DNA from: Acanthosepion esculentum
Taxonomy: Eukaryota > Mollusca > Cephalopoda > Sepiida > Sepiidae
Direction: 5' to 3'
Length of the DNA: 64,000 bases
Assembly (NCBI GenBank): GCA_964036315.1
Contig: OZ038485.1
Location: forward strand, 78,484,960 to 78,548,959
Shown here: positions 43,866 to 55,324 of the stretch, piece by piece
Layout of the letters: each line of letters begins with the position of its first letter
How positions within the stretch are numbered: position 1 is the stretch's first letter
Position numbers and translations under genes: made by a program
Notes under the pieces: model-generated
The model's database searches: none
Seen by the model: the letters and a program-made list of their open reading frames with translations, nothing else
What the model was told of the DNA's origin: nothing

Positions 43866-44105
43866 TACCATACATGAGGTAGAATTCCCGCAGTAGGCTG
43901 CCGTTTCTCTCTGTGGTTGACTGGTTGCCAACCAAGGTTATAGGGTCCGTCTGATTTGCTATTATATACATAGCTGTGGAGGAGAAGAGATGGATTCATA
44001 TCTTTCCTAAGGGTATCTGCACATAAATGAATCTAACGAACCCGACTCGAATTCGGTTCTCCGATTTCTAAATTTGAGTTGTTATCCATTACACCACACC
44101 GTACA
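43866..44105 (-). repeat. tRNA-SINE, family 1 long variant
   Basis: Minus strand: head 'tggtgtaatggataacaact', box B 'gaattcgagtcgg', 'ccttaggaaagatatgaatc', 'ggttggcaaccagtcaacc' and 'cagcctactgcgggaattc'. Confidence 0.8.
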
Positions 44106-44867
44106 TACCTTAATGAGTAATAGCTTGGTCGAATCGAAAACGTAGAAAAAATTCTGTTTGGGAAGTGGGTCAAACTGTGAACCTTTCAGCATTTCCCTGT
44201 ATAGTTTCTAAAACCTTTTAATTTTGTGACCCCCCCCCAAAAAGCTTTTTGCTTTCCGTCCAAATTTTCTTTCTTATTAAATCGAAGAAAATAAGATTTT
44301 CGGGAGATGTAAGAAGACTTTCGACATTTTATTTTTCCCAATCAGTTTTTCGACCAATGACGTTTCTATTCTGCATTATTAGAATGCGAGTTGGCCTTGT
44401 GTCACACCTAAGCTTCGCTTAGTAAATCACTATTAGAATCCAAGTGAAATCACACAAACCTATTTTTGTAAATATATTCAGATCTTTCGGCTTATTTTTA
44501 ATTATAATTGAGGGGTCATTTTGTCCCCCACTCACTAAAATACAAATTATTTTTTTCATCGATAACCTATGTTTTTTTTGGTAAACGTGTTGTGAGTGTA
44601 ATTTATATTAAGTATAAGAACAATGGTATAGTGAAATGAATAAAAACGCTCATTTGGGTCAATGAATTTCAAAAGCTGTGTTAAAACTAAGTGATGACCG
44701 ACATCCCCCACAAACACTGGCGCTTTGGCCATGTGCCACATATTTTTAGACATGAAAATAAATGTTGTATATTCAGATTGTCTTTTGTTCTGTGCTGAAC
44801 GTTTTTGTTTTTGTTTGTTCTTGTTTTGTTTTTACAGAAGTGGATTAAGACCACCGCGTGAAAAAAA
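44106..44867. other. spacer
   Basis: No recognised gene; repeat-D end motif at 44394-44425. Confidence 0.4.
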
Positions 44868-45115
44868 AAGATCTTAATATTTTCTGACTTTAGATAACAT
44901 GCAAATGGTTGATAGGCCGTAGAAAACGAATCAATCAATCAATCAATAAAACCTCCTCCTCTTCGACTTTTCATTTTGCCTTTTCCTTCATTTTATTTAT
45001 CTCCCACAAGGTATTTTCGAAGTCTAATTTGTTACAAGTGTTCGTTAATATTTGGTCGTTTGCTGTGCAAACTCATTGGAATAAAGCAAAATCAAGTATT
45101 TAGAAAAATTATTTA
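44868..45115 (+). repeat. SINE tail fused to LINE group-1 segment
   Basis: The family-1 SINE tail 'taacatgcaaatggttgata' with 'aatcaatcaatcaataaaa' (44868-44950) is followed at once by 'cctcctcctcttcgac' and a diverged LINE group-1 segment ('RYFRSLICYKCSLIFG', 'IGIKQNQVF'). The same SINE-tail/LINE junction lies on the minus strand at 24.58 kb. Confidence 0.65.
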
Positions 45116-45119
45116 AAAA

Positions 45120-45250
45120 AAAACAAACATTCATTTCACCCCAAGCCAGGCAATAATTCCATTAAGACGCAAAGGGCAACTAGCACAGAACATTAGAAGG
45201 AATGGGAAACCCAATCTTAAACAGGAAACTAAGGATAAACCTCTACTTTT
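45120..45250 (-). pseudogene. LINE jockey-like 3' untranslated end
   Basis: 'attcatttcaccccaagcca' onward matches 36.42 kb; 3' part only. Confidence 0.55.
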
Positions 45251-45389
45251 TCTCCCAAGGAGGAGTGTGCTCTTTTGAATTATCTGTTAATGTGTAAATT
45301 GTACAGTAAACCATTTAAAAATATCTATTAATTACTTAAAGTAAATTTTAAAAAAATCAATTAAATCATTCTGTATTTACATTTGGTAT

Positions 45390-45990
45390 GTACTAAATTT
45401 AAATCTCTGTGAAGTGTTCTAAAAGAGGACGGAAAGTGCAGTATTGACGTAAGAAGACGTATTGAAATGGCCAAATATGCATTCCAAAAGCTTAGCAGAG
45501 TACTGGGAGACAGGAAAATGTCATTCGAAACAAAGAAAAGATGCGTAAACTGTTACATGATATCTGTCCTCCTGTAAGCCAGCGAATGCTGAAAATCTCC
45601 TCAGAGATGAAAAGAAGACTTAAAGCAACAGAAATGTGGTTCTACCAAAAGATGCTGAGAATAGCATGGGGCCGAATATGTGAGCAAAGAAGTTTTGGAG
45701 AGAATGAAAATAAAAAGGAAACTTATACTTAACATCAGGAAAAGACAGTCAGGTTTCTGGGGCACGTAATGAGGAAGGAGGGCTTAGAAAACCTGATACT
45801 CACGGGACAAATTTAGGGAAAGAGTGACAGAGGAAAGCAACCCGTACCATACTTGATGGATATATGCAAATGGATGGGAGAACAGGGTTTGGGATAAATA
45901 TCAAAAAGTCAAAACTTACAAGGGACAGGGTGGATGGCTATGATCGCCTACGTCCCGAAGGAACACAGCACATAAATGAAGAAAGGTCAG
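45390..45990 (+). pseudogene. LINE group-1 C-terminal relic
   Basis: Blocks in order: 'KSLXSVLKEDGKCSIDVR', 'MAKYAFQKLSRVLGDRKMSF', 'MKRRLKATEMWFYQKMLRIA' (45541-45732) and 'MDGRTGFGINIKKSKLTRD' (45864-46106). Each is in a different frame. Confidence 0.85.
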
Positions 45991-46379
45991 CCAGTAATAT
46001 GTACCGTACATGTACACTGAGAACGTTATCAGAAAAAAATTACTCCTACCTTTTTTCCATATTTATTTTTGGAAAATGTTATTTATTCGTTATGAAAATT
46101 AAATGAAAACATTGTAGTTGTGGATGGTCCCCCTTTGTCGCTTGGTGATCACTATTTTTAGACCCAGTCAGCCACTGGTAGTGTTTTTATAGTGTCCACA
46201 TTTTCACAATATAATTTATTCAGATAGTTACGCCCAGCATTCTTCCTAACCTGAAAATTTAGCAAGGTGCTACATTTTTTATATCTATGTACAAATAAAT
46301 ATTAATAAAGATAATCTCGTCTTATCAGCTGGTACTCAAATCATACATTGAAATGTTTCTGTTTTTATTCTAATATTTG
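45991..46379. other. spacer
   Basis: No recognised gene or repeat. Confidence 0.4.
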
Positions 46380-46815
46380 TTAGGTTGAGTCATAAATAAT
46401 TTGTTTTTGTTTATCAAATTTATTCTTTAAAAAAATAAAAGTAATATTACATTTAATACAATTATATATTTACCATTATTTGCAATGACTTCTTATGGGG
46501 CAGTTCTTTGATAGCTTTTGAGTAAAATTCCGCAGTTTTTGATGTGAAAACCTTTTCGACGACCTCTTGAATCTGATATTCATTGAATAAAGTTTTCCCC
46601 ATAACAGCGTTTTGCAGCGATAGAAAAAGGTAATAATCGACTGCTTCATGGTCAGGGGAAATTAGCGGGTCAAGTAGAACAGGCCAAGCGAGTTCCAGAT
46701 GTTTTCCTGTATTATTCATGCTGAATGCGACCTTGCGATGCCATGTAGAAGAACAATATTTTTCGTATTGATGAGCGCAGGTTGCTTTCGGATCAAACTA
46801 TTAGGGACATGTTGC
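46380..46815 (-). pseudogene. mariner transposase relic, C-terminal half with one terminal repeat
   Basis: The minus strand reads 'KQPALINTKNIVLLHGIARS', then a frameshift near 46720, then frame 46462-46719 ('LAWPVLLDPLISPDHEAVDY', 'YLFLSLQNAVMGKTLFNEYQ', 'AIKELPHKKSLQIM'). A mariner-style terminal repeat 'ttaggttgagtcataaataa' is at 46380-46399. The Asp of the usual 'DNARPH' is Ile ('GIARSH') and the 'SPDL.P.D' segment is 'SPDHEAVD', so catalysis is lost. The other end was not found. It is a different lineage from the 1.4-kb element (different ends). Confidence 0.85.
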
Positions 46816-46879
46816 ACCTGCTTGGCGAATAAATGTGTATTTTACGAACTCTAAATTAATAATGTGATTGTTAAAAGCC

Positions 46880-47085
46880 GTGGTTCTACAGAAGGATGCT
46901 GATAATGCAATTTACCGGACATGTGAGCAACAAAGAAGTTTACTTCTTCTATGGGTCGTGTCCCTTCAGGACGTCGGCGATCATGGTAGTCCACAGTTTC
47001 TTATCTTTTGTAGTTCTTCGTAAATTTTATCTTTTCGCTAACTCTCTTAATCCCTGTTCTGCCAAAAAGCTAATGATAAAACAAC
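46880..47085. pseudogene. LINE group-1 fragment with sense/antisense flip
   Basis: 46885-46945 plus reads 'RMLIMQFTGHVSNKEV'-like sequence (start 'aagaaggatgctg' context). From 46946 the minus strand gives the extreme C-terminus (complement of 'cccttcaggacgtcggcgat', 'cacagtttcttatcttttgt'). The junction matches that at 12.96-12.99 kb. Confidence 0.65.
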
Positions 47086-47134
47086 TTCATCTATGCTGCA
47101 TAGATATGGAATATATTTATTTTGTAAAAAATAC

Positions 47135-47354
47135 AAAATTGTGGCACAAGACCGAAGGAGGACGTGGAGAAGGCTGGTCTTTCACTAGCTATCCTATTCC
47201 TAGTTAACCACAATCATGACCCATTCATTCATTACAATTACACATTCCCCACAAGAACTCATCCATCACCTTTCAATACTGAACACACACCACAATACCA
47301 TATACACACAAGGGTCCTACAAAACACCCCATGAATTAAAAATTTGCAATGTTC

Positions 47355-47419
<65 letters not shown>

Positions 47420-47450
47420 TTTCATGAAACATGAAATGCTGGGAAGGGAT
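47135..47450 (+). repeat. interspersed repeat D, copy 2, with expanded (AT)n
   Basis: Same block order as 40.67-40.93 kb. An (AT)n of about 60 bp (47357-47416) replaces the short 'aaatatataaaa' of copy 1, just before 'gaatttcatgaaacatgaaa'. Confidence 0.8.
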
Positions 47451-47784
47451 GTGAACCCAGAAAAGAAACTCAAACTCTCAACCAAAGACAAAATGAAGAC
47501 AAAACAATGTTAGTAGGAACCGTCCACCCCTCAAAATAATAAGAGCGGCCGCTGTATTCTATCGATTGATATAATCAAGAAGCACACTCACTAATGAAAT
47601 GGGGATGGAAAAATAAATGACGGAATGGGAAAATCAAAGGCTGACTCAGCCGAGATGAAAAACAAGGGGACAGAAAAAAAACTGGGGAGGTTGGGAATCT
47701 TGACATAGATCATAACAGAAGAAAAAGCCGGGAACTGGCCGGGAACAAGACATATTCACATTAACTAGGAATACAAAATAGTGT
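47451..47784. other. LINE 3' flank, unassigned
   Basis: No repeat copy recognised. Being directly 3' of the minus-strand LINE below, part may be its untranslated end. Confidence 0.35.
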
Positions 47785-48400
47785 CTAACTTAAACCGCCC
47801 CGTTGCGCTAACGGGACTTAAAAGAAAATCAAGGCTAGCCCCGTCCACACGAACCAGGCTTGCCTCAGTCACCCACCTTTTATTGAAATCTGTCGTTTTC
47901 GATCAGATCTGATTTTCACCCGAAGCTGATGCTTAAAGAAAACAATCAGATCCCGAAACGAATAACGTTCATTTCGCAAGATTCCGTCCTCTCGCGACTT
48001 CCACACGACCATTCTTGCCACGCCTAGCAACGCAAAAAAAAAATCATCCGTTTTACCCCGGAGAACGGGGTCGACATATTGTCACAAGCGTACGCGAGAT
48101 CAATGGACACGAGCTGATCGGGAGCCATACGAGCCGTCAACTCGCTGACATAATCCCAGAAAGGGCGCACCTGAGGACAATGGTAGAAGGCGTGCGAAGC
48201 CGTTTCTTCTAAACCAAGGTCACACCGATGAAAATCTGGCAAATTTGCCTCACCCCATCTGAAGAGTATGTCATTGAGGAGTAGCACATTCCGAATCAAT
48301 CGCCAGGTAAGCGAAAACTCAGGGTTGCTGAGATAATCCGCCGCTGGCGCCCAAGACCAAAAAGAGCGCAACTCCGATGCCGACAAGCCTTCCCGAGTCC
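47785..48400 (-). pseudogene. LINE with zinc-binding C-terminus
   Basis: Frame 48024-48386 (120 codons) reads 'FSLTWRLIRNVLLLNDILFR', 'CDLGLEETASHAFYHCPQVR' and 'PFWDYVSEL'. The Cys, His and Cys spacing fits the zinc-binding region found after the reverse transcriptase in some LINEs (one expected Cys, before 'DLGLEE' context, is 'HRC'). After a frameshift in an A-run (48035-48044) it continues 'VVWKSREDGILRNERYSF', and after another near 47876 'SLVRVDGASLDFLLS', ending at 47785. GC content is clearly higher than its surroundings, suggesting recent arrival. Confidence 0.8.
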
Positions 48401-48452
48401 CTTCACTAATTCATGATACAATAGTCTCCGACGCCGAGAAAGGTCACTGGAC

Positions 48453-48651
48453 CGATGTCATCACCATTAAAAGCTTAACTCTTTATCTGTTGTCTGAAAG
48501 TTGTGAGCTCAATCCCTGCGCTGGGTAATAGATTTTATTATTATTTTTTCAACCGCTAAAATACATACATACATTTATATGTATGTATGTATTTTAGCGG
48601 TTGAAAAAATAATAATAAAATTTGCTACACAGCGCATGGATTGAGATCCAT

Positions 48652-48721
<70 letters not shown>

Positions 48722-48832
48722 TTTAGCGGTTGAAAAAAAAAATAATAAAATTTACTACACGGCGCATGGATTGAGATCACAACCTTCAGATAAAGAGTTT
48801 AGCTTTTAATAGTGATGATACCCCAGTTGACT
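48453..48832. repeat. triple foldback of a tRNA-like short SINE
   Basis: Copy a (48453-48568, plus) and copy b (48573-48652, minus) meet at the self-complementary apex 'acatacatttatatgtatgt'. Copy c (48715-48832, minus) repeats b beyond an (AT)n run (48655-48714). All share 'tttcaaccgctaaaatac' or its complement, and a box-B-like 'gagctcaatccctgcg'. The arms carry 'aactctttatctg', reminiscent of a Lys-tRNA anticodon region. Confidence 0.8.
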
Positions 48833-48889
48833 AGAATATTATCGCCCAATGGAGCTGTTTAAAAGCCAACTTTTGTCGCTGGTCTATAT

Positions 48890-50475
48890 TCAAGCTGGTT
48901 AAATATCAAGGCCAAACACGTTGACTCACCAGACTGGGATTTGGCTTGAACTCTGCGCTCAAATTCTTGTCGGTAATCCTTAAAACGGACGGCATTATGA
49001 AATCTGCTCATACATTGACAACATCATGGTGGATGAAACAACGGCTGTAGCAGAAAGGGTGATTTAGGTTGACAACAGAACAGTCGAAGCCATTACTAGG
49101 TAGGGGAAGCGTTGGGACATTGATGAAAGATGGAACAGGAAAGTTGGTATTTCGGAGAGGAAATGAAACTCCTCATGTTAAAGATGGGACGCAAATGTTA
49201 AAGATGGTTGCGAACTGTATGTAGCTACATCAAGGGGAAGGCTGGTGGAATGAGTTGGGAAGACAAGGTCAGTAGAGAGACTGTTAACATGGTAAAAGGA
49301 CAGGACCTAGTTAGAGATCGTTGGCACATGTCCAAATATAAGAAAGGAATTGTATGATATGATACAAGCAGTATAGCATTGGGAATCATCTTGGAAGTTG
49401 GTGCTGTCCCTGCAGAAGATGCTGCCTGGCTATAAAAAGATGATGTTTCCCATATGAATATAGCTGAACTGGAATCATTTATCAAAGCCATCAATTTGGC
49501 CTTGCAATGTGGATTACAAGAGATTGAGTCGAAGGTCACTGTGGCTTCTTGGATTCTTCTATAGGGAAGAGTGCGAACGAAAGGAAATGCAGAGATGTTC
49601 GTAAGGGGCGCATAGGGAACTGATCAAAGATTTCGATCTTCAAGTGAGGATCAGTTTTGTGCCATCAGAGAAGAACAGGGCCGACATGACGATGAGGGTG
49701 AGGCAAAAATGGCTAAAGATGCATGATTTGGTAAATATAATCGCATCTATATGTAGTCCAGGAAACGCAGAATTAAAAAATCTGCCTTATATGTACCATT
49801 TTGGAGTGGACAGAACCCTGTTCCTGGACAGAAAAGTGGATCGCCATGTTACTACAGATGCAACCAAGTGTGGATTAAAAAATGTGATAGGTATCAGTCA
49901 ATAAACTCTGCTCAAAGCAGACACCAAACTTGTAATATTCATGTGGAGAAAAAATGGTGCCGGATTTCTGGAGGAAATATTCCTGGATAGAGAGTTGTTC
50001 GATGAAGTGTTTTGCACAACAACCCTATATTTCTTACAGTGATCAGAAAAGAGATTTTATAGATAAGTGGTGAGTTATACATTTTTCAAAGCACTCTATA
50101 GGCCCAGTGGCAACGGCATTGTCGAAAGACATCATCGAACAATTAAGGACACGGCAGAAAGGAGCCATATTTCACCAATGGTAATATTCTGACAGGAAGA
50201 ATCAGTACCACAAAGAGCAGTATTTAAATATGAATAGCAGCACTCGCAAGATACACCCATGAACATTGCAAATGAAGAACAAGCGTGTGTGCAAATAGGC
50301 GAATTTGTGTGGGTCAAACCATTTCATTCTCGATGTACTACTCAACCAGGCAAGAGGATTATAGCCAGCATAGAGTTTGAAATAATGTAGATGCTGATGG
50401 TGTTTCGCAACATATTTTGGATGCAAAATAGGTGTTCGATTCATCCAGTGATGAAAACCAGAAGGATAAACATCA
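48890..50475 (+). pseudogene. Ty3/gypsy-like LTR retrotransposon pol, decayed
   Basis: Successive broken frames follow pol order. Reverse transcriptase: 'LGFGLNSALKFLSVILK', then YIDN at 49011-49022, where YIDD is expected, so the second catalytic Asp is Asn. RNase H region: 'EDAAWL' near 49415, 'MRISFVPSEKNRADM' at 49644. Zinc-binding N-terminus of integrase: 'YHFGVDRTLFLDRKV', about 49795. Integrase core: 'YRPSGNGIVERHHRTI', about 50098-50145, with the catalytic Glu in IVERHH. Integrase C-terminus: 'VQIGEFVWVKPFHSRC', about 50290. Many stops and deletions, including most of the integrase core between 49900 and 50090. Gag and protease not seen. Confidence 0.85.
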
Positions 50476-50539
50476 AACTAGGACTCTGTAAATATCACAC
50501 CAAGAAAGGCGTCCATCTGATTCGATGAACGATTATGTG

Positions 50540-50820
50540 GTTAGTTAGTGATCTATAGATCTGTCGGGAGGAGAAAAATAAAATATGTACTGCCCTGCTC
50601 TGGGTTTACAACCAGTCAACCAGGTAGACTTCATTTTTTTAATGGAGATATCACCACTGTTCACTGGAATAAGATTACCCAGTGTGGCTCTATAAAAGCC
50701 AAAGCTTTTTTCTGTTCAGACATCTTTGCCATTTGGTCAATTACTGAGAAAGTCAAGCGGAGAGTGAAAGAGAAGAAAAAAAGCCTACTGAGTCAAAATA
50801 AGCAGAGAATATAAGAGCAA
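50540..50820 (+). repeat. possible 3' LTR of the gypsy-like element
   Basis: Sits just 3' of pol and contains a TATA-like 'tctataaaagcc' at 50689-50700, preceded by 'gattacccagtgtg' and followed by pyrimidine-rich sequence. No second LTR in the window to confirm, and the boundaries are not defined. The 88-codon frame here (50548-50814) is probably chance. Confidence 0.3.
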
Positions 50821-50838
50821 AGATTACTGCTTAATTTA

Positions 50839-50843
<5 letters not shown>

Positions 50844-50871
<28 letters not shown>
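50844..50871. repeat. (AT)n microsatellite
   Basis: About 28 bp. Confidence 0.9.
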
Positions 50872-50873
<2 letters not shown>

Positions 50874-51514
50874 GAGAGATATTAATCTTCTTTGATTAAT
50901 ATTGCTCTATCGGCTTAGTAATTTAACTTCTCATCTATTTCTGTTAGCATGAATTTTAACAATTAGTTATTTACTAAGCAAAGCTAAGTCTTTGATTTTT
51001 GGTCCATAGCCACAATATGGGTTCCCGATGAGAATCTAATTCTTTAATCCGACTGGCAAGACCAGCTTGCTTGCCTTAATACAACGACGAGGTGCCATAA
51101 TTTCAGAAATATACTCTTTTGTGTAATGGGAATGTACCCCACGGAGTCCGAAAATGAAACTAGTCTTATCTCCAAAGCTTATTGAATAAAAAAAAGCCGC
51201 CCATTCAGTGAACTACTTTAATTATACAACTTGCGTTGACAGCACGTCGTGTACCCATAGCATCACAAGGATATAGATTCTATGATTATTTTTATTTACT
51301 CAAGCGCCAAGATTTCTATTAATGATTTTCTACCAACTAGCTTCACTCATGAAATTGGAAACTGTTCAATCTGGTTGTTATCAGAAGAATTGGTGGATTT
51401 TTATTTTTTAATCCGACTTATTTTTATTACTTCAAACGGTATTTTAGTGGATACCCGCATTTGAGATTTTAAACGGTGTGTAGTTTATCTATCGGTCTGC
51501 GTACTTGGAAAAAC
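50872..51514. other. spacer
   Basis: No recognised gene or repeat. Confidence 0.4.
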
Positions 51515-51582
51515 GTAGCTTCCGCAGGATTCGAGCCTGCATCCCCACTTTGCAGGAGGAACCGCTCGGCTACGAAAAGCGT
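51515..51582 (-). repeat. tRNA-like SINE head, family 3
   Basis: Minus strand: box A 'tagccgagcggttcctcctg' and box B 'ggctcgaatcctgcgg' at 68 nt. Head-to-head with the next copy, 60 bp away. Body to about 51440 is weak. Confidence 0.6.
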
Positions 51583-51642
51583 CATAATAAATCTGAATGA
51601 GTATGCTTTAAAGGCAAAATAGAAACTTGCTTATTGTGAAGC

Positions 51643-51860
51643 TCTTCGTAGCCGAGCGGTAAAAGCGCGTCAGATAAGACGGTGGTCCATCCTGAAAAGA
51701 GGCACACAGTCTTGAATCCTGCCGGAGGGAACATTTTTTTCTAAGTTTTTTTCGAGTACGCAAGCCAGTAGAAAAATAAATGCCATTTAAAATAAACGGA
51801 GCGTCTACTTAAATACGGGTATCCGTTAATAAATAACGTTTTAATTAATAAGACTATATA
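51643..51860 (+). repeat. tRNA-like SINE, family 3
   Basis: Box A 'tagccgagcggtaaaagcgc' and a decayed box B 'gtcttgaatcctg'. Body 'gagtacgcaagccagtagaa', then 'ctacttaaatacgggtatcc', which is a diverged form of the foldback arm at 5.6 and 19.1 kb ('catttacttaaatacttgta'). Confidence 0.65.
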
Positions 51861-54604
51861 AAAATTACTCCTAACTTTTGGAAAGGTTAGCAGTTAGAAT
51901 GGGGAATGATTGATTACTTGGAAAATGAGTAGCGCATTTATGAAGTAGATACCAGTTTTGTTTTTCTCTCTTAGTCCGCCGTCAGAAGCGTGTAAATTAA
52001 TTTTTGAAGCCACTGAGAGTACGCTCGCTGTATGAAGTAGGCTAACACATTATTTTTAGAATCCTAAACATCATTAATTTAGATTAAGAATATAAATTCT
52101 ACAAAATGTTTGCTTATTCTAAGCCACACACCTTTCTGGATTCTGTCAAGGTTGGTAATGTAGGTAACAGCTCGTTTTCTTTCACTACTGTCTGGGCGGT
52201 AAGGTAATTATGAGAGTTTTTCCGGATTATTTATGCTCTCGTATGTTAATCCCCATGACGTGTTATCTTTTGCTTTGATCTAACAATTATTAAGTAAACT
52301 AATTATCAACTATCAATGTCCATAAGTTCAATCATTTACCACTGTCTATATTCTAATAGACAGATAGATACTCATGCTCCAATGGTGATGGGATGTGGTA
52401 CAAGACCCGAGCTTAATATTGGAACTCATCCGGGTACACGTGAAAAGTCACAAAAGCTTGTCTTTTGTTTTCTCGGCACTTATCTTTCGGACGCCTTATT
52501 TGAGTGCAATGGGGAGGTGATGTCTGAGATGACAGTCCCACCTGTAAGTAGATATTTGCTTCTTTTTACTTCAGGAGCAAAAAAGGAAAAATAGATAGAT
52601 TAAAATGTGAAAGCCACTCCTAAGAAGATATCCAATCAGGTGGCAATGAGTCTCACCTTCTCCCGTGTCTTGCCTACCACCGCCAAATTATAACAGTAGC
52701 CGCCACGTCAGTTAATATGACCAACCGGAAAGAACCGTCAAACTAGTTGAGTGAGTTGGGCGGTTTATGAGAGCACTAAGTCAGAGACGCCCCCCAAAAA
52801 GCTAGGTCGTCGTGTTGTGTTCATATTTTCCCTGCATTGTCAGTTGAATGTAACCTGTCGTGTGTGTAACATCAGGTAAAATCTAAACACGCATCAGCTA
52901 ACTGCCTATATGAAGAGTTGCCTTCCTGGTTTATCAAGAACAGGAGAGAGTGAGATACCTACAAAGAAAGAGGAGTCTAATAAGGATACTGACTGTTACT
53001 GAAATTTATTTGGTACGATTACATTTTATTAATACCTTTGCCTTATCTACGTTTGTGTTGATTATTGTTATGTTGTTTCAGCAGCTGTTCTCACTGCCTA
53101 TTAGATATTAACATTTTTTTCAAATTGAACCAATGAAATTTTTGCTGTTTTAAACGTTTGGATTGCTTTAGGACGCGATATTTTCTGACACTACTAGTCC
53201 CGAAATGTTTTTATTTTTCGATACCTTTACGATGACACCATCGTCCTTTTTTTTTTGTGATGGCGTCTTTATGTAATACCATGCATATGCAAAATCGCGG
53301 AAGACTTTGTGTTAAAATATTTTCACTTCTTTGAGTAGTCTCCTTTTCGCATCGAATTTGGTAAATCCCAGCATAGAAAACGGTCAATCAATGATTTCAT
53401 TACAGATGCTTTTGGAAAATTACGCTGTTCTTCATGATCCAATTTTTCAGACCTCAGTTGAAATGCTTGTTTTTTTTTCTTTTTTAAAGTTATATAAATT
53501 TTAATATTTTCATCGTAGAAAAATCGAATAAATTTAATCAAGGGTTTTAGTTTGTGCAACTGACGCGATTAAAAAATAATTGACCCTTTAATAAGCAAAA
53601 ATGCTTTTGCTATACTTTTTAAGGAAAAGAAGATTATTAATTTCATTTAACCACTGAATCGTCTGGAGCAAACTGACGTGTGTGCATTTGTGCTAAAGAT
53701 TTTACTGTTTTCCACCTCCTTTATCAGATTACTTTGTAGTTTATGTACATAACAATGTTTTGTATATGCTTAACCTCATTTGGAATAATACTTTTTCACT
53801 GTGATCAATGCCTCCATAGATGTGTTGTTAAGAAGATTCAAAATTATATGATAAAACATCGCCACCGAATCGATAAATCTTGTCAACCTTTTGTCTTACA
53901 TGTCATAGACAGTCAAAAGTGGCGACTTCAGTTATTCTATTTAGCAGTGGAATTCATACGCAAGCTGTGAATGATCAAATGTCAGATGAAGATCTCAGCT
54001 CAAAGAACTGGCCATATATATAAATGATATGTTTTCATTTACTTTATTTACATTGTTAGGACTGATGTTTTCATTTAACTTATTCAAACATATCAGATTT
54101 AATTTTTTTATTTTTTTTATTTAATGTCTGCGAATTTTAGCTTCTTTTAAGAATTTTACAACTGTTCTATAATCGACGTTCATCATGTTAAGTTAATGGT
54201 TACGTATCTTTCGCTTGAGTTTGTCATTATGCCATTTTGATAAAGCAATAGCAGTTGATTGAAATGTGATCATTCGGAAATTAAACAGTGAAGTTTTGGT
54301 ATTTCGTCCACATTTCGTTGTCTATGCCATTTTCCCTTTTCCAGTCGGCATAGGTTATTATTATCATGTTTTCCGTTTTTTTAAAGGGTGGCGGTGTATT
54401 TTCTTTGGAATTGGTTTTAGTTTAAATTTCTCTTTCTAAATGGAGTGAAATTTGTCAAATTTGTACAGTTAGCAACGTCGAAGTTAAAATCTTTTAATTT
54501 CAATCATTTTACTTAATTAAAAGAGTTTTAATCGCATTTAATACTGCTATTCTTCGATGTTAAAGTCTGCTTTTGAAACTTTATAGCTCTAAGACTTAAG
54601 TTTT
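51861..54604. other. longest unassigned stretch
   Basis: About 2.7 kb. Frames of 92 (52316-52594), 78 and 75 codons (53743-53970, 'FHCDQCLHRCVVKKIQNYMI') show no family I recognise. No microsatellite over 20 bp. If a host exon or regulatory element exists in the window, this repeat-poor interval is a sensible place to look; I see no direct evidence. Confidence 0.35.
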
Positions 54605-54680
54605 CTAATAATACTAGTTTTGGGCCATCTTCTTCAGGACGTAGATAATCATAGCTCTCCACAGATTCCTTTTCTTTATC
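54605..54680 (-). pseudogene. LINE group-1 extreme C-terminus
   Basis: The complement of 'caggacgtagataatcatag' and 'ctctccacagattcctttt' gives the 'ESVESYDYLRPEE' end block. Confidence 0.55.
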
Positions 54681-54774
54681 ACTGAATTACCATAACTTTT
54701 TAGGAATGTTTTTGAGTAGTCTCCTGTTATATTCGCTACAATTATTAAATTCAGTTCTCCTTCTGTAGCTCTGA

Positions 54775-54935
54775 AGCTGAAAAGCTCCGCCTAATCTCCT
54801 ATTTAACCCATAGCTGAGATCAGAAGAAATGAATTCATGATGTTTTTCCCAAGGCATTAGTGCGAGAGTGAGAATCTCGGAACTTGAACTCAGCTTGCCG
54901 ATTTCACTTTCAGTGCTGATAACTGTTATGTTACC
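54775..54935 (-). repeat. diverged family-1 SINE
   Basis: Minus strand: 'gagttcaagttccgagattc', 'aatgccttgggaaaaacatc', 'atttcttctgatctcagcta' and 'tgggttaaataggag'. Old copy. Confidence 0.6.
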
Positions 54936-55324
54936 CGCAGTAAACGTAATAGTGTAAACATTAAACAACAATATGACATGGAGGTAAACATGGATGAGAA
55001 TAACTAAATTTGAATGACGTATGTTTATTAGCTTTCGTAACTTAATTGTTAAAGAGCTCTTCTGGTTTAACAGGTTATAATGGATAGAACTTCGAATTTG
55101 GTCAGAAGCTTTTTTTTCCATCTGTGCACCTTATTGGTCTTGGAATAAATGTAAAAATAATTCAAGAGTTGGGATATAAGAATTCAAGACTATTTTAAAG
55201 AAAACCAATTAATAAGGAAATAAATATATATTTTTAAGGCTATAAAATGTAATCATCGCATTAAAAAACACACATTAAAATAGTAAGCAAAAAAGAAAAT
55301 ATGGTTTCTTCTATGTGTATATGT

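Noticed and set aside
46880..47085. Twin-priming inversion of a LINE
   Set aside because: The inverted segment lies on the wrong side of the junction for standard twin priming, and the same junction occurs at 12.9 kb.
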